Assembly (NCBI GenBank): GCA_019746975.1
Contig: JAIERK010000190.1
Coordinates: 1 to 64,000 of the forward strand
Direction of reading: 5' to 3'
Length of the DNA stretch: 64,000 nucleotides
Origin: Candidatus Obscuribacterales bacterium
Lineage (GTDB): Bacteria; Cyanobacteriota; Vampirovibrionia; Obscuribacterales; Obscuribacteraceae
Below the pieces are notes generated by a model. It saw only the letters and a program-made list of their open reading frames with translations. It ran no database searches and was not told the origin of the DNA. The translations under genes and the position numbers were made by a program. Below are positions 34,419 to 42,748 of the stretch, piece by piece. Each line of letters opens with the position of its first letter. The first letter of the stretch is position 1.

Positions 34419-35924
34419 CTAGTTCTTAGTGACCTTCCAGTCGAACTGGTAACGGATTTGGACATATGGGGGCGAACCCTGGGGCAGTGGGTCAAGTGGC
34501 GAAGCTGCCTCCAGCGCCTCCATTGCCGACTTGTCGACCGGCTCGGAGCCGCTTCCATCGACTATAGAGGCGTTTGCGATGGTTCCATCCTTCTTGATTG
34601 AGAAGACCGCAATCACCCTCTGCTCGTTGAAACCTTTGGGGGGCTTCCATTTAGCCTGAATGTCCCTCTTCATCTTGGTCATATAGGGACCGAAGTCGAC
34701 GTTGCCAAACTCTGCGTTGTCGTATGACTCGTCATCTTCCTGCACAGGTTTCATCTTAGTAGTGATCGACCTGGTCGGATTAATGCTGACAACCTTGTCG
34801 TCACCACCAGGCTTGGAACGCATAGGTGCGTCCGGAGCACGTTCTGGAGGGTGTCCAATCTTCGCTACCTTCTCCGGGGTCGAGCTCTTAACGGTCGTCC
34901 CGATAACGGTTTTGAGCATCAGGGCGCTTTGATCGGACGAGGCGAAAACCGGCGTCTGCTCGCGCTTAAAGTCGGTAGCTACTTTGCTTTTGACCATTTT
35001 GGTCACGTATTGAGCCACTTGGTCGAACTCAATCTGACCGTTAGATGTGGCCAAACCTTCCAACAGGTTTTCCACAAAAGAAGAACAACCCTTAGTGGAA
35101 GACGGGTAGGATCTGCCGCCTATCTCGGAGGCGGCAAGTATGGTCGTACCGGTCTCCTCGGCGATTTGCTGAAGTGTCACGTGAGTCGAGGGCGCGTCCA
35201 GGTCGGTCGGCGCCGGGGCGTCATCCTGATTGCCCTCTTCTTGACTCTTCTTCTTAATATCGGGCCCTACGTCTAGAAGACATAGGATTTGTTGAGACTG
35301 AGTTCTCTGTCTCAAGTTCTTCAACATAGCTTTCAGCTCAATAGATCCGATGTCTGGTTGAGTTGATGGTGTATCAAACATATACAAGAGGAGATCACTA
35401 CCATCTGACTTCAGCTTGACTCTAGTAGAGAAGTAGAGAACGATCAGATCATTAGGAAGTGCATTCTTCAAAAGCCATGTGTCGCCCAACGCTTTAGTCA
35501 CGTTGTTCTTCGTGGCTTTGTTGTTGGTGACAATGACAACTCTCGATGCGCCGAATCGCCCGAGCTCAGGATTAGCGAGAAAGGACGACATGAGGACGGA
35601 ATTCTGCTGAGCGAACTTAATGGGACGAATCGAATCGTCGTTGAATTTTTCCAGACCGACGATCAACGCCCACTTGTCGCGCAGCGGAACCGCCGGTTCT
35701 GCGGGCAAAAGAGACTTTGTAATTTTGTCTTTGGCGGTTGTGATCTTCTCTTTGGCATTGGTGATCTTTTCTTTCGCTGCTTTTGCGGCCGCGACAGGGC
35801 TGAGCATCTTGTTGAGCTTGGATTGTGACGGTTGCGATTGCGCCGACTCCACCGCGAAGGCGGGTAGTGCGCAATTCAGCATCAACTGCGCGATTACAAC
35901 CAGACCTCTGTACTTTGCTCTCAT
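34419..35924 (-). CDS. exported caspase-like (inactive)/TonB C-terminal fusion protein
   Basis: 501 residues. A signal peptide (IAQLMLNCALPAFA) is followed by a coiled region with three near-identical heptads (KEKITNA, KEKITTA, KDKITKS), then a caspase p20-like domain (DKWALIVGLEKFNDDSIRPIKFAQQNSVLM, about residues 83-300). The catalytic His-Gly is replaced: YFSTRVK instead of YFSGHG (about 166). The catalytic Cys is also missing: LLDVGPD instead of a D-x-C motif (about 216). A Pro-rich linker leads to a TonB/TolA-type C-terminal domain from about 410 (YMTKMKRDIQAKWKPPKG, FSIKKDGTIANASIVDGSGSE). Probably a periplasmic binding or scaffold protein rather than a protease. Confidence 0.78.
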   Translation of the reverse strand: MRAKYRGLVVIAQLMLNCALPAFAVESAQSQPSQSKLNKMLSPVAAAKAAKEKITNAKEKITTAKDKITKSLLPAEPAVPLRDKWALIVGLEKFNDDSIRPIKFAQQNSVLMSSFLANPELGRFGASRVVIVTNNKATKNNVTKALGDTWLLKNALPNDLIVLYFSTRVKLKSDGSDLLLYMFDTPSTQPDIGSIELKAMLKNLRQRTQSQQILCLLDVGPDIKKKSQEEGNQDDAPAPTDLDAPSTHVTLQQIAEETGTTILAASEIGGRSYPSSTKGCSSFVENLLEGLATSNGQIEFDQVAQYVTKMVKSKVATDFKREQTPVFASSDQSALMLKTVIGTTVKSSTPEKVAKIGHPPERAPDAPMRSKPGGDDKVVSINPTRSITTKMKPVQEDDESYDNAEFGNVDFGPYMTKMKRDIQAKWKPPKGFNEQRVIAVFSIKKDGTIANASIVDGSGSEPVDKSAMEALEAASPLDPLPQGSPPYVQIRYQFDWKVTKN

Positions 35925-36177
35925 CTACCCTCGCAAGCCGCCCGTGGCGCGTGTCCCAATGGAGCTTTATTGTATCGAATCCATTCTGGTTTTAATCTGA
36001 ACTCAATTTAGTTATTCGCGTTTGATAGACAATCGAGTGTGCGTCAAAGGGCTTCAGTCTAACGAGGGCGGGCAACAACGCAGGGCGTCGTGCTTTGTGC
36101 AGCCATCCTTGGGGCATTCATTCGCGACGAGCAGGCGTTGCGGCATGTACTCGCGGTTCATTTGTTCCGCGTGGGAC

Positions 36178-38391
36178 TCACGCGGGCAGGCATTCAGCAA
36201 CGTGGCTCTTTTTCGCCACCGCGCCCTCGATGTGAGCGATTTCTTTCTTGCTCAAGCCGTAGGCCTGATAGACGAGATTGTCGATTCGCGTCTTGTCGGC
36301 AGGCGATGCTTCTTTTCCTAAACGTTTCGCCAATTTTGCGATGGCGACTGCCAGCTCGCTTTCGCAATCGGGAATCGGCATGGATTCAACCGTTTCGATG
36401 TCGATCTGGGCGAGTACTCTGCCATCCTCTCGAGTTTTCATCCTGTAGAGATAAAGCCAGAGCGTGGAGTTCATCAAGGCAAGGATTAGATGCAGATTTA
36501 GAGATTTGGCTTGCTCACCGGCTTTTAGCTGATTCGAAAAACTGTGGATGTTGTTGAGATGATAGAGCGAAGAGTCATCATATGTCGCGATTATTCGATC
36601 GGCGGTTTGTCTTACGAGAATCTTGGGATTCTCGACTACCCGCGCATCGAACCCACCGCCGAATAAAAGCTCCGGCTCGACTTTGAGCCAACTGCCATCC
36701 CACGTCACGGAGTAAGGCTCGACGGCGCTGCCCGATCTTATTCCTCGTTGAAATGACGGTCCGACCTTCGTATCAGCGATTATCGTCTTTTGACCGTCGC
36801 GAGCTCGAATACCGGTGTGCCCTCGCATTACATCGAATAGCGGTCTCAGTGACTCCATCTTTAGTGCCAGGCTTTCATCGATGTCTTGAAATACGAGACG
36901 GAAGCGACTTTGATCTTTTGTCACCAGATGTGATGCCTTGAGGCGATAATGGGTGAGCATCTGTTTTTGAAAAACTTTGTCAGCCTGTTCGCTGCTGCAA
37001 AAACTGAAAAGATCAACCGGGTAGTCGAGTCTCTCGGTCTCTCCAAGTTCTTCTCTCTCGTAGACGATTACACACCAGCGCCCGACTATTGCCTGTTTGA
37101 TCGTGTCCTCCGGAAGCTCCGTTAGGTTGAGCAGGCGCGTTTTTTTGACGAGATTTTCTCTGAGCCTGGCGTAACCCTTTCCCGTCAGAAAGGAGTTCGG
37201 TACGAAGAGGCAGACTTTACCTCCTTCGGCGACGTAGTTGAGTGCGACTTCGTGAAAAATCGCATTGAGCCGAATTTTGTATTCCGACGAGACCGGATAA
37301 TGAGCCCTCAAGAACTGAGCGCTCGACGGCAGGAGCTTCTCCTGATTGCGGCTTCCAAAGCTGATGTATGGTGGGTTGGTTATTACCAGATCGAATCGTT
37401 GTCGATCGGCATTGCTTTTACAAATGATCGAATCGAAAACAGAATCCGTTGCTGTGAGATTTTTTCTCAAGGCCTGAGCTAGTTTCGAAGGATCGAAGTC
37501 CATCTTGTCTTCAACATTGCGAGCGACGAATAAAACGATTGACCAAATTGCAATGCCAACAGCTCGGGCGTCGATATCTCTTCCATGTAGGCAGAGTTCG
37601 GCTGCCTGCAGAATTTGCTCGGGCGTAGCATCGTGCTTCTCCAAAAATCGCAGAATGCCAAGCAGAAAGTTGCCAGTGCCGCATGCTGGATCGAGAATCG
37701 TGAAAGCCGGCAGGACGGGTGGAGTCGGTACCGATTTCTCCCGAGTGGACAACCTGTGTACTGATGTCGAAGCGATACCTGCTTCAATTCCAAATTGACC
37801 AATATCTATATGCTTTCGCTGTTGGAGCGCTCTCATGAATTTGTTTAAGTCTTGCTCGAGGCTCTTCTCGAGACAGTAATCAACCACCCATGGTGGCGTA
37901 TAGAACTGTCCTTTTTTGCGCCTTCCGGATTTGCATTCATAGCCTGTCCGTATATGCAGTTTGTCAGCATCGTCGAACTCGAGAGCGAAGCTTGTCAGGT
38001 GTTCATAAAGCGATCCGGCAATCTCGATCGAAGGCTCAAAAGCATCATCCAGGAATGCATTTGCAAGATCTGTCAGCTGTCGCTCGTTGTGAAGTACGCC
38101 TTCGTCGAAGAAGGGATATATATCATCGGAAAGGAAATATCTCTCAGCACTTTGCACCGCCGGTGGTTGATCCTTTGACATAGCTTTCGGCAATAGAGAG
38201 CAACCATATTTGGTGCTGAGCCAGTATAAAAGCAGGCGGATCGCATATGTATCGCAAAGCTCGATGATATGTTGCTGCGAGTCTATATGTTTTATGAGGA
38301 GTGAGATATGTGGATTATTACGGAGTATGGCGGAGGCGATTTCCAGCCGGTATGACTTGAGTTGTCGATTGTCCGTTGCAAGTAGAGGCAA
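36178..38391 (-). CDS. adenine-specific DNA methyltransferase with target-recognition domain
   Basis: 737 residues, N6-adenine methyltransferase of the Eco57I/TaqI-like type. SAM-binding motif I is DPACGTGNFLLG (about residue 234), the catalytic motif IV is NPPYISFG (about 339), and the typical KKGQFYTPPWVVDYCLE lies near 160. The C-terminal third resembles TaqI-like specificity domains (LIRTGIRARDGQ-like region and the end SMPIPDCESEL). No PD-(D/E)xK nuclease motif is visible at the N terminus and no restriction gene is adjacent, so it is a solitary methyltransferase or a nuclease-less type IIG relative. The start is a TTG without a ribosome-binding site and is uncertain. A hairpin CCGCGTG-N5-CACGCGG (36167-36185) spans the stop codon. 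Confidence 0.85.
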   Translation of the reverse strand: MPLLATDNRQLKSYRLEIASAILRNNPHISLLIKHIDSQQHIIELCDTYAIRLLLYWLSTKYGCSLLPKAMSKDQPPAVQSAERYFLSDDIYPFFDEGVLHNERQLTDLANAFLDDAFEPSIEIAGSLYEHLTSFALEFDDADKLHIRTGYECKSGRRKKGQFYTPPWVVDYCLEKSLEQDLNKFMRALQQRKHIDIGQFGIEAGIASTSVHRLSTREKSVPTPPVLPAFTILDPACGTGNFLLGILRFLEKHDATPEQILQAAELCLHGRDIDARAVGIAIWSIVLFVARNVEDKMDFDPSKLAQALRKNLTATDSVFDSIICKSNADRQRFDLVITNPPYISFGSRNQEKLLPSSAQFLRAHYPVSSEYKIRLNAIFHEVALNYVAEGGKVCLFVPNSFLTGKGYARLRENLVKKTRLLNLTELPEDTIKQAIVGRWCVIVYEREELGETERLDYPVDLFSFCSSEQADKVFQKQMLTHYRLKASHLVTKDQSRFRLVFQDIDESLALKMESLRPLFDVMRGHTGIRARDGQKTIIADTKVGPSFQRGIRSGSAVEPYSVTWDGSWLKVEPELLFGGGFDARVVENPKILVRQTADRIIATYDDSSLYHLNNIHSFSNQLKAGEQAKSLNLHLILALMNSTLWLYLYRMKTREDGRVLAQIDIETVESMPIPDCESELAVAIAKLAKRLGKEASPADKTRIDNLVYQAYGLSKKEIAHIEGAVAKKSHVAECLPA

Positions 38392-38541
38392 GTGCGACTG
38401 GCTTTCTATTTTGGAGAAACATATCTATCGCTACGATACTCTAGATTATGTTCAATTGCGAGCTCGAAATCGCGATCAGCAGGCATTGAGATCAGTCTCA
38501 TTGGTCCGACAAGAGTCCACGCTTAACTTTCGCGATTAAAT

Positions 38542-38567
38542 ATCTACAACTGTAGATAACCTGTAGA
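38542..38567. promoter_or_regulatory. BlaI/CopY-type operator (TACANNTGTA) between methyltransferase and rsmI
   Basis: A perfect inverted repeat ATCTACA-AC-TGTAGAT (38542-38557) contains TACAACTGTA, the core recognised by BlaI/MecI/CopY-family repressors. A third half-site CTGTAGA follows at 38561-38567. It lies in the shared region between the divergent methyltransferase and rsmI genes. The family assignment of the binding protein is inference from the motif alone. Confidence 0.5.
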
Positions 38568-38608
38568 AAACGGATGTGCAAACTCGATATCGAGCTGCTA
38601 TTTTTTAA

Positions 38609-39523
38609 ATGCCTGATCGGCAAAAGAGGCAACTCGCTTGGTGTTTTGACAAATTGACAGAAGGATTTAAAGGTGATTCGTTGTCAGGAACCCTGTTCAT
38701 AATCTCAACTCCAATAGGTAACCTGGAAGATATTTCGGAAAGGGCCAAACGTGTACTTAATGAATCCGATCTATTGCTGGTCGAAGATACTCGCGTGACT
38801 ATCAAGCTGCTCAATCACTTCGGAATCAATAAGAAGATGGTGAGCTGTCATAAGTTCAACGAGGCGACTCGACGAGGTCTGCTTGAAGAGGCCAATCAAA
38901 AGGAGCAGAAGGTGGCTTTGATATCGGACGCCGGTACGCCTCTGATTTCCGACCCAGGCGCCAGGATGGTCAACGAAGCGATTGAGCTGGGAATGGACGT
39001 CGTTGCCATTCCGGGGCCCACCGCCTGTATACAGGCATTAATAGGGAGCGGTCTTCCATGTGAAAGATTCGCTTTTGAAGGTTTTCTCCCAGACAAAGAT
39101 TCCCAGTTGAAAGAGAGACTGCGACAGCTCGCCAGAGACGATCGGACCCTTGTCTTCTATGTTTCACCACACAGCCTCGTTAAAACCATCGACGCAATAC
39201 TCGAAATCTTTGGCGACCGCCGTGTCTGCCTTGCTCGGGAACTCACCAAGCGGTTCGAAGAATACATTAGAGTGCCGCTGTCGCAACTGAGCAGTTGCTT
39301 GACCGAAGAAAAAATGAGAGGCGAATTTTGCCTCGTCGTCGAAGGCGGGCATGATGTCCGCGTGGCACCAGAGCCGGCCTCCTTGAGAGCCTTTGTGATT
39401 GAGCGCCTGGAGGACGGGGGACATTCTCGTGATATCGCCCAGGAGCTGTGCGACGCCTTCCAGTTACGAAAATCGGAAGCCTACGACCTTGTTATAAGGA
39501 TCAAGAAAGAAACTACCGAATGA
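38609..39523 (+). CDS. rsmI: 16S rRNA 2'-O-ribose C1402 methyltransferase
   Basis: SAM-dependent methylase of 16S rRNA C1402 in the decoding centre. Family motifs: GTLFIISTPIGNLEDISERA, LLVEDTRVTIKLLNHFGI, ALISDAGTPLISDPG, VAIPGPTACIQALIGSGL and RFAFEGFLPDK; the C terminus has the usual helical tail. The frame opens at ATG 38609 without a ribosome-binding site; a TTG at 38681 has a well-placed AAGGTGA and would start only two residues before the conserved region, so it may be the true start (280 residues, near the usual 286). Confidence 0.93.
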   Translation: MPDRQKRQLAWCFDKLTEGFKGDSLSGTLFIISTPIGNLEDISERAKRVLNESDLLLVEDTRVTIKLLNHFGINKKMVSCHKFNEATRRGLLEEANQKEQKVALISDAGTPLISDPGARMVNEAIELGMDVVAIPGPTACIQALIGSGLPCERFAFEGFLPDKDSQLKERLRQLARDDRTLVFYVSPHSLVKTIDAILEIFGDRRVCLARELTKRFEEYIRVPLSQLSSCLTEEKMRGEFCLVVEGGHDVRVAPEPASLRAFVIERLEDGGHSRDIAQELCDAFQLRKSEAYDLVIRIKKETTE

Positions 39524-39617
39524 CCGATTGCAAGCTCACTCGAAGTGGGATAATAGTGATATCGTCCCGGGTCGTCGAACCGCGGATATCATGTCAGTTG
39601 CAAGGATGTAGAGCGCA

Positions 39618-40427
39618 ATGTTATTTCAGCCCGGCAAAGTATTGAAAGTAAAAGTGGAAAGCAGTCCCGGCGAGATTGGATTTGGCAGGGCGGCTATTAT
39701 CGACCGGGTTGGCAGTCAGATTCTCGTGCAGGTGCGAACCAGTCGCGACAGCAATAAGATTTTGCCGAAAGGAACCAAGATCTGGTTTGTTAGCGACTCT
39801 CCGAGGCTGACGTTCAATGGAATGTGGTCGTCAAGCGTGATGGGGACGCAACTCTTGAAAGGACGGACCTGTCTGCTCTGTTCTGCGCCCAAGTTAGAGC
39901 CGGCATCGCAAAAGCGGAAATCGCAACGCGTCATGATCGATGTGCCCGTAACTATTTCGCTTGATATAGGCGGCAAAGAAAAGCAGGAATTTCGCACCGT
40001 AGATCTTTGCAGGTCGGGTTCTGCAATTGAGACCAGTCGGATCGATCATCTAGATGTAGAGACAGGTAGAGAGATCAAAGCGGTGCTCCATACACAAGAA
40101 GGTGATGTGTCGCTGACAGCCCGCGTGCTCCGCGTCGAACACAACTGGTTGGCCAACAAAACCTCTCTGGCTTTAGAGTTCATCGCATTACCTCAGGAAT
40201 CTTCAGAAATTTTGGATAAGGTCCTGGTTCGTCTTGGTGGTCGCCCTCGTGATGCTGAACTGGATAAGGAAAGTGCCGGCACCAGAGAAGGAATGAGCGC
40301 CTGGATGCAGCAAGTCAAAAAGACTCCGCTGCCCGATCTTTCCAAGTCGGCAGATTCAGACGAATCATCTGAAGAAATCGGAGTCGCCGTTGCTGAGGCG
40401 ATCGACCCTGACGACGGCGACGAATAG
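39618..40427 (+). CDS. PilZ-domain protein (c-di-GMP receptor)
   Basis: 269 residues. An N-terminal YcgR-like beta region (residues 1-90) is followed by a PilZ domain at about 95-200 with both c-di-GMP motifs: RxxxR as RKSQR and D-x-S/C-x-x-G as DLCRSG, plus TSLALEFIAL at the end of the domain. The C-terminal 60 residues are acidic and probably disordered. Cyclic-di-GMP binding typically controls motility, matrix or polysaccharide export; the adjacent uppP and carbamoyltransferase set fits an envelope or polysaccharide link, by inference. Confidence 0.82.
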   Translation: MLFQPGKVLKVKVESSPGEIGFGRAAIIDRVGSQILVQVRTSRDSNKILPKGTKIWFVSDSPRLTFNGMWSSSVMGTQLLKGRTCLLCSAPKLEPASQKRKSQRVMIDVPVTISLDIGGKEKQEFRTVDLCRSGSAIETSRIDHLDVETGREIKAVLHTQEGDVSLTARVLRVEHNWLANKTSLALEFIALPQESSEILDKVLVRLGGRPRDAELDKESAGTREGMSAWMQQVKKTPLPDLSKSADSDESSEEIGVAVAEAIDPDDGDE

Positions 40428-40509
40428 CATTATTTGGAAAGAATGTCTGCGTCGGATGTGCATTTTTCCGGCCGATTTGAAAGTGGTTTCTCCTGAGGAA
40501 AACTGAGTA

Positions 40510-41355
40510 GTGGCGACTGAATCAGTAAGTCTTATCGAAGCTCTGGTATTAGGTACGGTGCAGGGGCTGACGGAGTTTCTCCCGATTAGCTCAAGCGCCC
40601 ATCTTAGAGTGGTGCCCGCTGTGCTCGGCTGGCACGACCCGGGGGCGGCGTACTCGGCGGTTCTACAGCTCGGTTCTGTTCTAGCTGTAATTTCCTATTT
40701 CTTTAAACAGTTGATCAGTATTGCATCTGGCTCGATCACTGCGATAAGCACCAAGGACTTCAAAAACAATGATTTCCGACTGGCAGTTGGTATCGTGATC
40801 GGTACTATGCCTATTTGCGTGATCGGATTGATGTTGAAGAAACTTCTGGAGAGTCAAGACAGTCCGCTGCGCTCTTTGATGGTGGTAGGAAGCGTCTCGA
40901 TCGTCATGGGACTGCTGCTTTTAGTCGCTGACAAAGTGGGGAGTCAGAAAAAAGATTTGACTCAAGTCGGTATCAAGGAAGGTGTGCTGGTCGGTTTTGG
41001 TCAGGCGCTTGCCTTGATTCCAGGATGTTCTCGCAGCGGCTCTACTTTGACAGTCGCGATGTTGCTCGGATTGAATCGTTCTGATGCGGCCAGGTTTAGT
41101 TTTCTCCTTGGTATTCCTGCAATCGTGCTGAGCGGTCTATTGGAGCTGAAAGAGCTCGTTGAGATTGGATTTCAGCAGAGCGATGTCATCAATCTAGTTT
41201 GTGGCTTGGTTGCATCGACCATCGTTAGTTACCTTTCGATTGCCTGGCTTATCAAGTTCCTCCAAAACCACTCCACGTGGGGATTTGTGGTGTACAGAGT
41301 GATCTTTGGAATATATGTCATTACTCTGGTCCTTAGCCAGACGGCGAAATCGTGA
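40510..41355 (+). CDS. uppP: undecaprenyl-diphosphate phosphatase
   Basis: Integral membrane phosphatase that recycles undecaprenyl pyrophosphate for peptidoglycan and other surface polymers. BacA/UppP motifs are intact: LVLGTVQGLTEFLPISSSAHL near the N terminus and PGCSRSGSTLTVAMLLGLNRSDAARFSFLLGIPA at about 172-205. The 281-residue length and about eight membrane segments fit the family. The GTG start is 12 bases after a GAGG ribosome-binding site. Confidence 0.95.
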   Translation: MATESVSLIEALVLGTVQGLTEFLPISSSAHLRVVPAVLGWHDPGAAYSAVLQLGSVLAVISYFFKQLISIASGSITAISTKDFKNNDFRLAVGIVIGTMPICVIGLMLKKLLESQDSPLRSLMVVGSVSIVMGLLLLVADKVGSQKKDLTQVGIKEGVLVGFGQALALIPGCSRSGSTLTVAMLLGLNRSDAARFSFLLGIPAIVLSGLLELKELVEIGFQQSDVINLVCGLVASTIVSYLSIAWLIKFLQNHSTWGFVVYRVIFGIYVITLVLSQTAKS

Positions 41356-41381
41356 ACCCTATCGACCTCTTCATTAGGGTT
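41355..41381 (+). other. hairpin after uppP
   Basis: AACCCTA (41355-41361) pairs with TAGGGTT (41375-41381) immediately after the uppP stop. Only TTCC follows, so it is a weak terminator candidate. Confidence 0.3.
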
Positions 41382-41507
41382 TCCTCAGCTCGACTATCGC
41401 GTTTCCTTGTTACTGATTGATCTGTCGCGTTATAGAATGGATCTGGAGAAACTCCGACGGTTCAAGTACGCGAGACTCAACTTGTACAGGGCTTTTGTCT
41501 CTCTCGT

Positions 41508-42746
41508 GTGGCATCTCTTTCCAGTCAGGAAATTCATCGGGGAGGCGCGAAGGCATTGATCTGGTGGCGAAAGGTACTATTCGCAGCGCTGACTCTCGTG
41601 CTATTGCTAGGAGCCGTCGAGGGAGCTGCCCGGCTGGTCTGGGATCACCTCGAACACGAAGCTATGCAGGATGTTGCCAAAGCCGGCCACGTAGCGATAA
41701 AGAAAATCCATGTGCCCAAATCACTTCTCGAATTCATGAAGCAGCCAGACGGATTGTATGGATTCAAGCTGCGACCGGGATTTCACGAAGGGGATCAGTA
41801 CGTCAATAAACAGGGCTTTGCTCAACACGATGAGATACCGGTTGAGAAAACGCCGGACGTACTGAGGATAGTAGCCCTTGGCGAGTCTACTACGCAGGGC
41901 ACGGAGAAGTTCAACTATCCTTTGTATCTCAAGAAGGCGATTGAGAAAAACGCAGTCGATCTTATTGGCGAAGAGATTATGAATGCCGGTGTGGAAGCCT
42001 GGGTGAGCGATCAGGTCGCGCTTCGAGTCGAACATGAGATTAGTAAATACAAGCCGGACGTAGCGATTATCTATTGCGGTTGGAATGATTTCTATTTGTA
42101 CGACCCATTCTTGGGAACGCCCACAACGAGCGCCTTTGTCGCTAACTATAATGCTCAGCAACTGCTTGCGATGAAAGTCGCCGGTAGTTGCAAATCGGTT
42201 GCACTTGCTTCGATTATGGTGCAAAGGCTCAACGCTCAGTTGGCAGCGAAGACGCCTGCGAAAGCGCACTCTCAGAACCGACAAGGTATTGAAGATCAGG
42301 ATGTCTACAAGTACTACCTGATCAATCTCGACAGGATTGTAACCGGACTGAAAAAGTGCAATCCGAATATCAAGATCTTCATCTGCACTCTCGTCGGACG
42401 GCATCCCTGCGAGACCGATGAAGAGTTCCGGAAAGGCGATCATGGCAGAGCTTTCTGGATGAATAATCATCAAGTAACCAGGCACCAGGCTGCGCACTAT
42501 GTTAATGGCTTCAATAATGTGATTCGTGACTTCGCTCGCGCGCACCGAGAGGTGCATTTGATCGATTGTGCGAAGTACTTCGAGCCGCTCGACCGTCGAG
42601 CGCTGCAGGTTGATTTCTGCCACATGTGGCCCTCCGGTTATGAACTGCTAGCTGAAGTCATGTATGCTGAACTAATCAAAACCGGTACTATCCAGGGTCG
42701 AGTCAGTCCGCGTCTGGCCCAGCTGACAAAACAATTCAGGCATTAA
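41508..42746 (+). CDS. membrane-anchored SGNH/GDSL hydrolase
   Basis: 412 residues with one N-terminal membrane segment (LFAALTLVLLLGAVEGAARL, about 25-45) and an extracytoplasmic SGNH domain. Catalytic Ser lies in VALGESTTQG (about residue 126), the Asn block in YCGWND, and the Asp/His pair in DFCHMWPSGY (about 369 and 372). SGNH enzymes next to carbamoyltransferases usually act as acyl esterases or transferases on polysaccharides or secondary products. It lies 2 bases before the carbamoyltransferase gene, so they are co-transcribed. The start is GTG. Confidence 0.85.
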   Translation: MASLSSQEIHRGGAKALIWWRKVLFAALTLVLLLGAVEGAARLVWDHLEHEAMQDVAKAGHVAIKKIHVPKSLLEFMKQPDGLYGFKLRPGFHEGDQYVNKQGFAQHDEIPVEKTPDVLRIVALGESTTQGTEKFNYPLYLKKAIEKNAVDLIGEEIMNAGVEAWVSDQVALRVEHEISKYKPDVAIIYCGWNDFYLYDPFLGTPTTSAFVANYNAQQLLAMKVAGSCKSVALASIMVQRLNAQLAAKTPAKAHSQNRQGIEDQDVYKYYLINLDRIVTGLKKCNPNIKIFICTLVGRHPCETDEEFRKGDHGRAFWMNNHQVTRHQAAHYVNGFNNVIRDFARAHREVHLIDCAKYFEPLDRRALQVDFCHMWPSGYELLAEVMYAELIKTGTIQGRVSPRLAQLTKQFRH

Positions 42747-42748
42747 AA

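Noticed and set aside
41721-42623. 300-residue minus-strand frame inside the SGNH hydrolase gene
   Set aside because: The plus strand carries the complete SGNH motifs and gene coupling; the antisense frame shows no domain.
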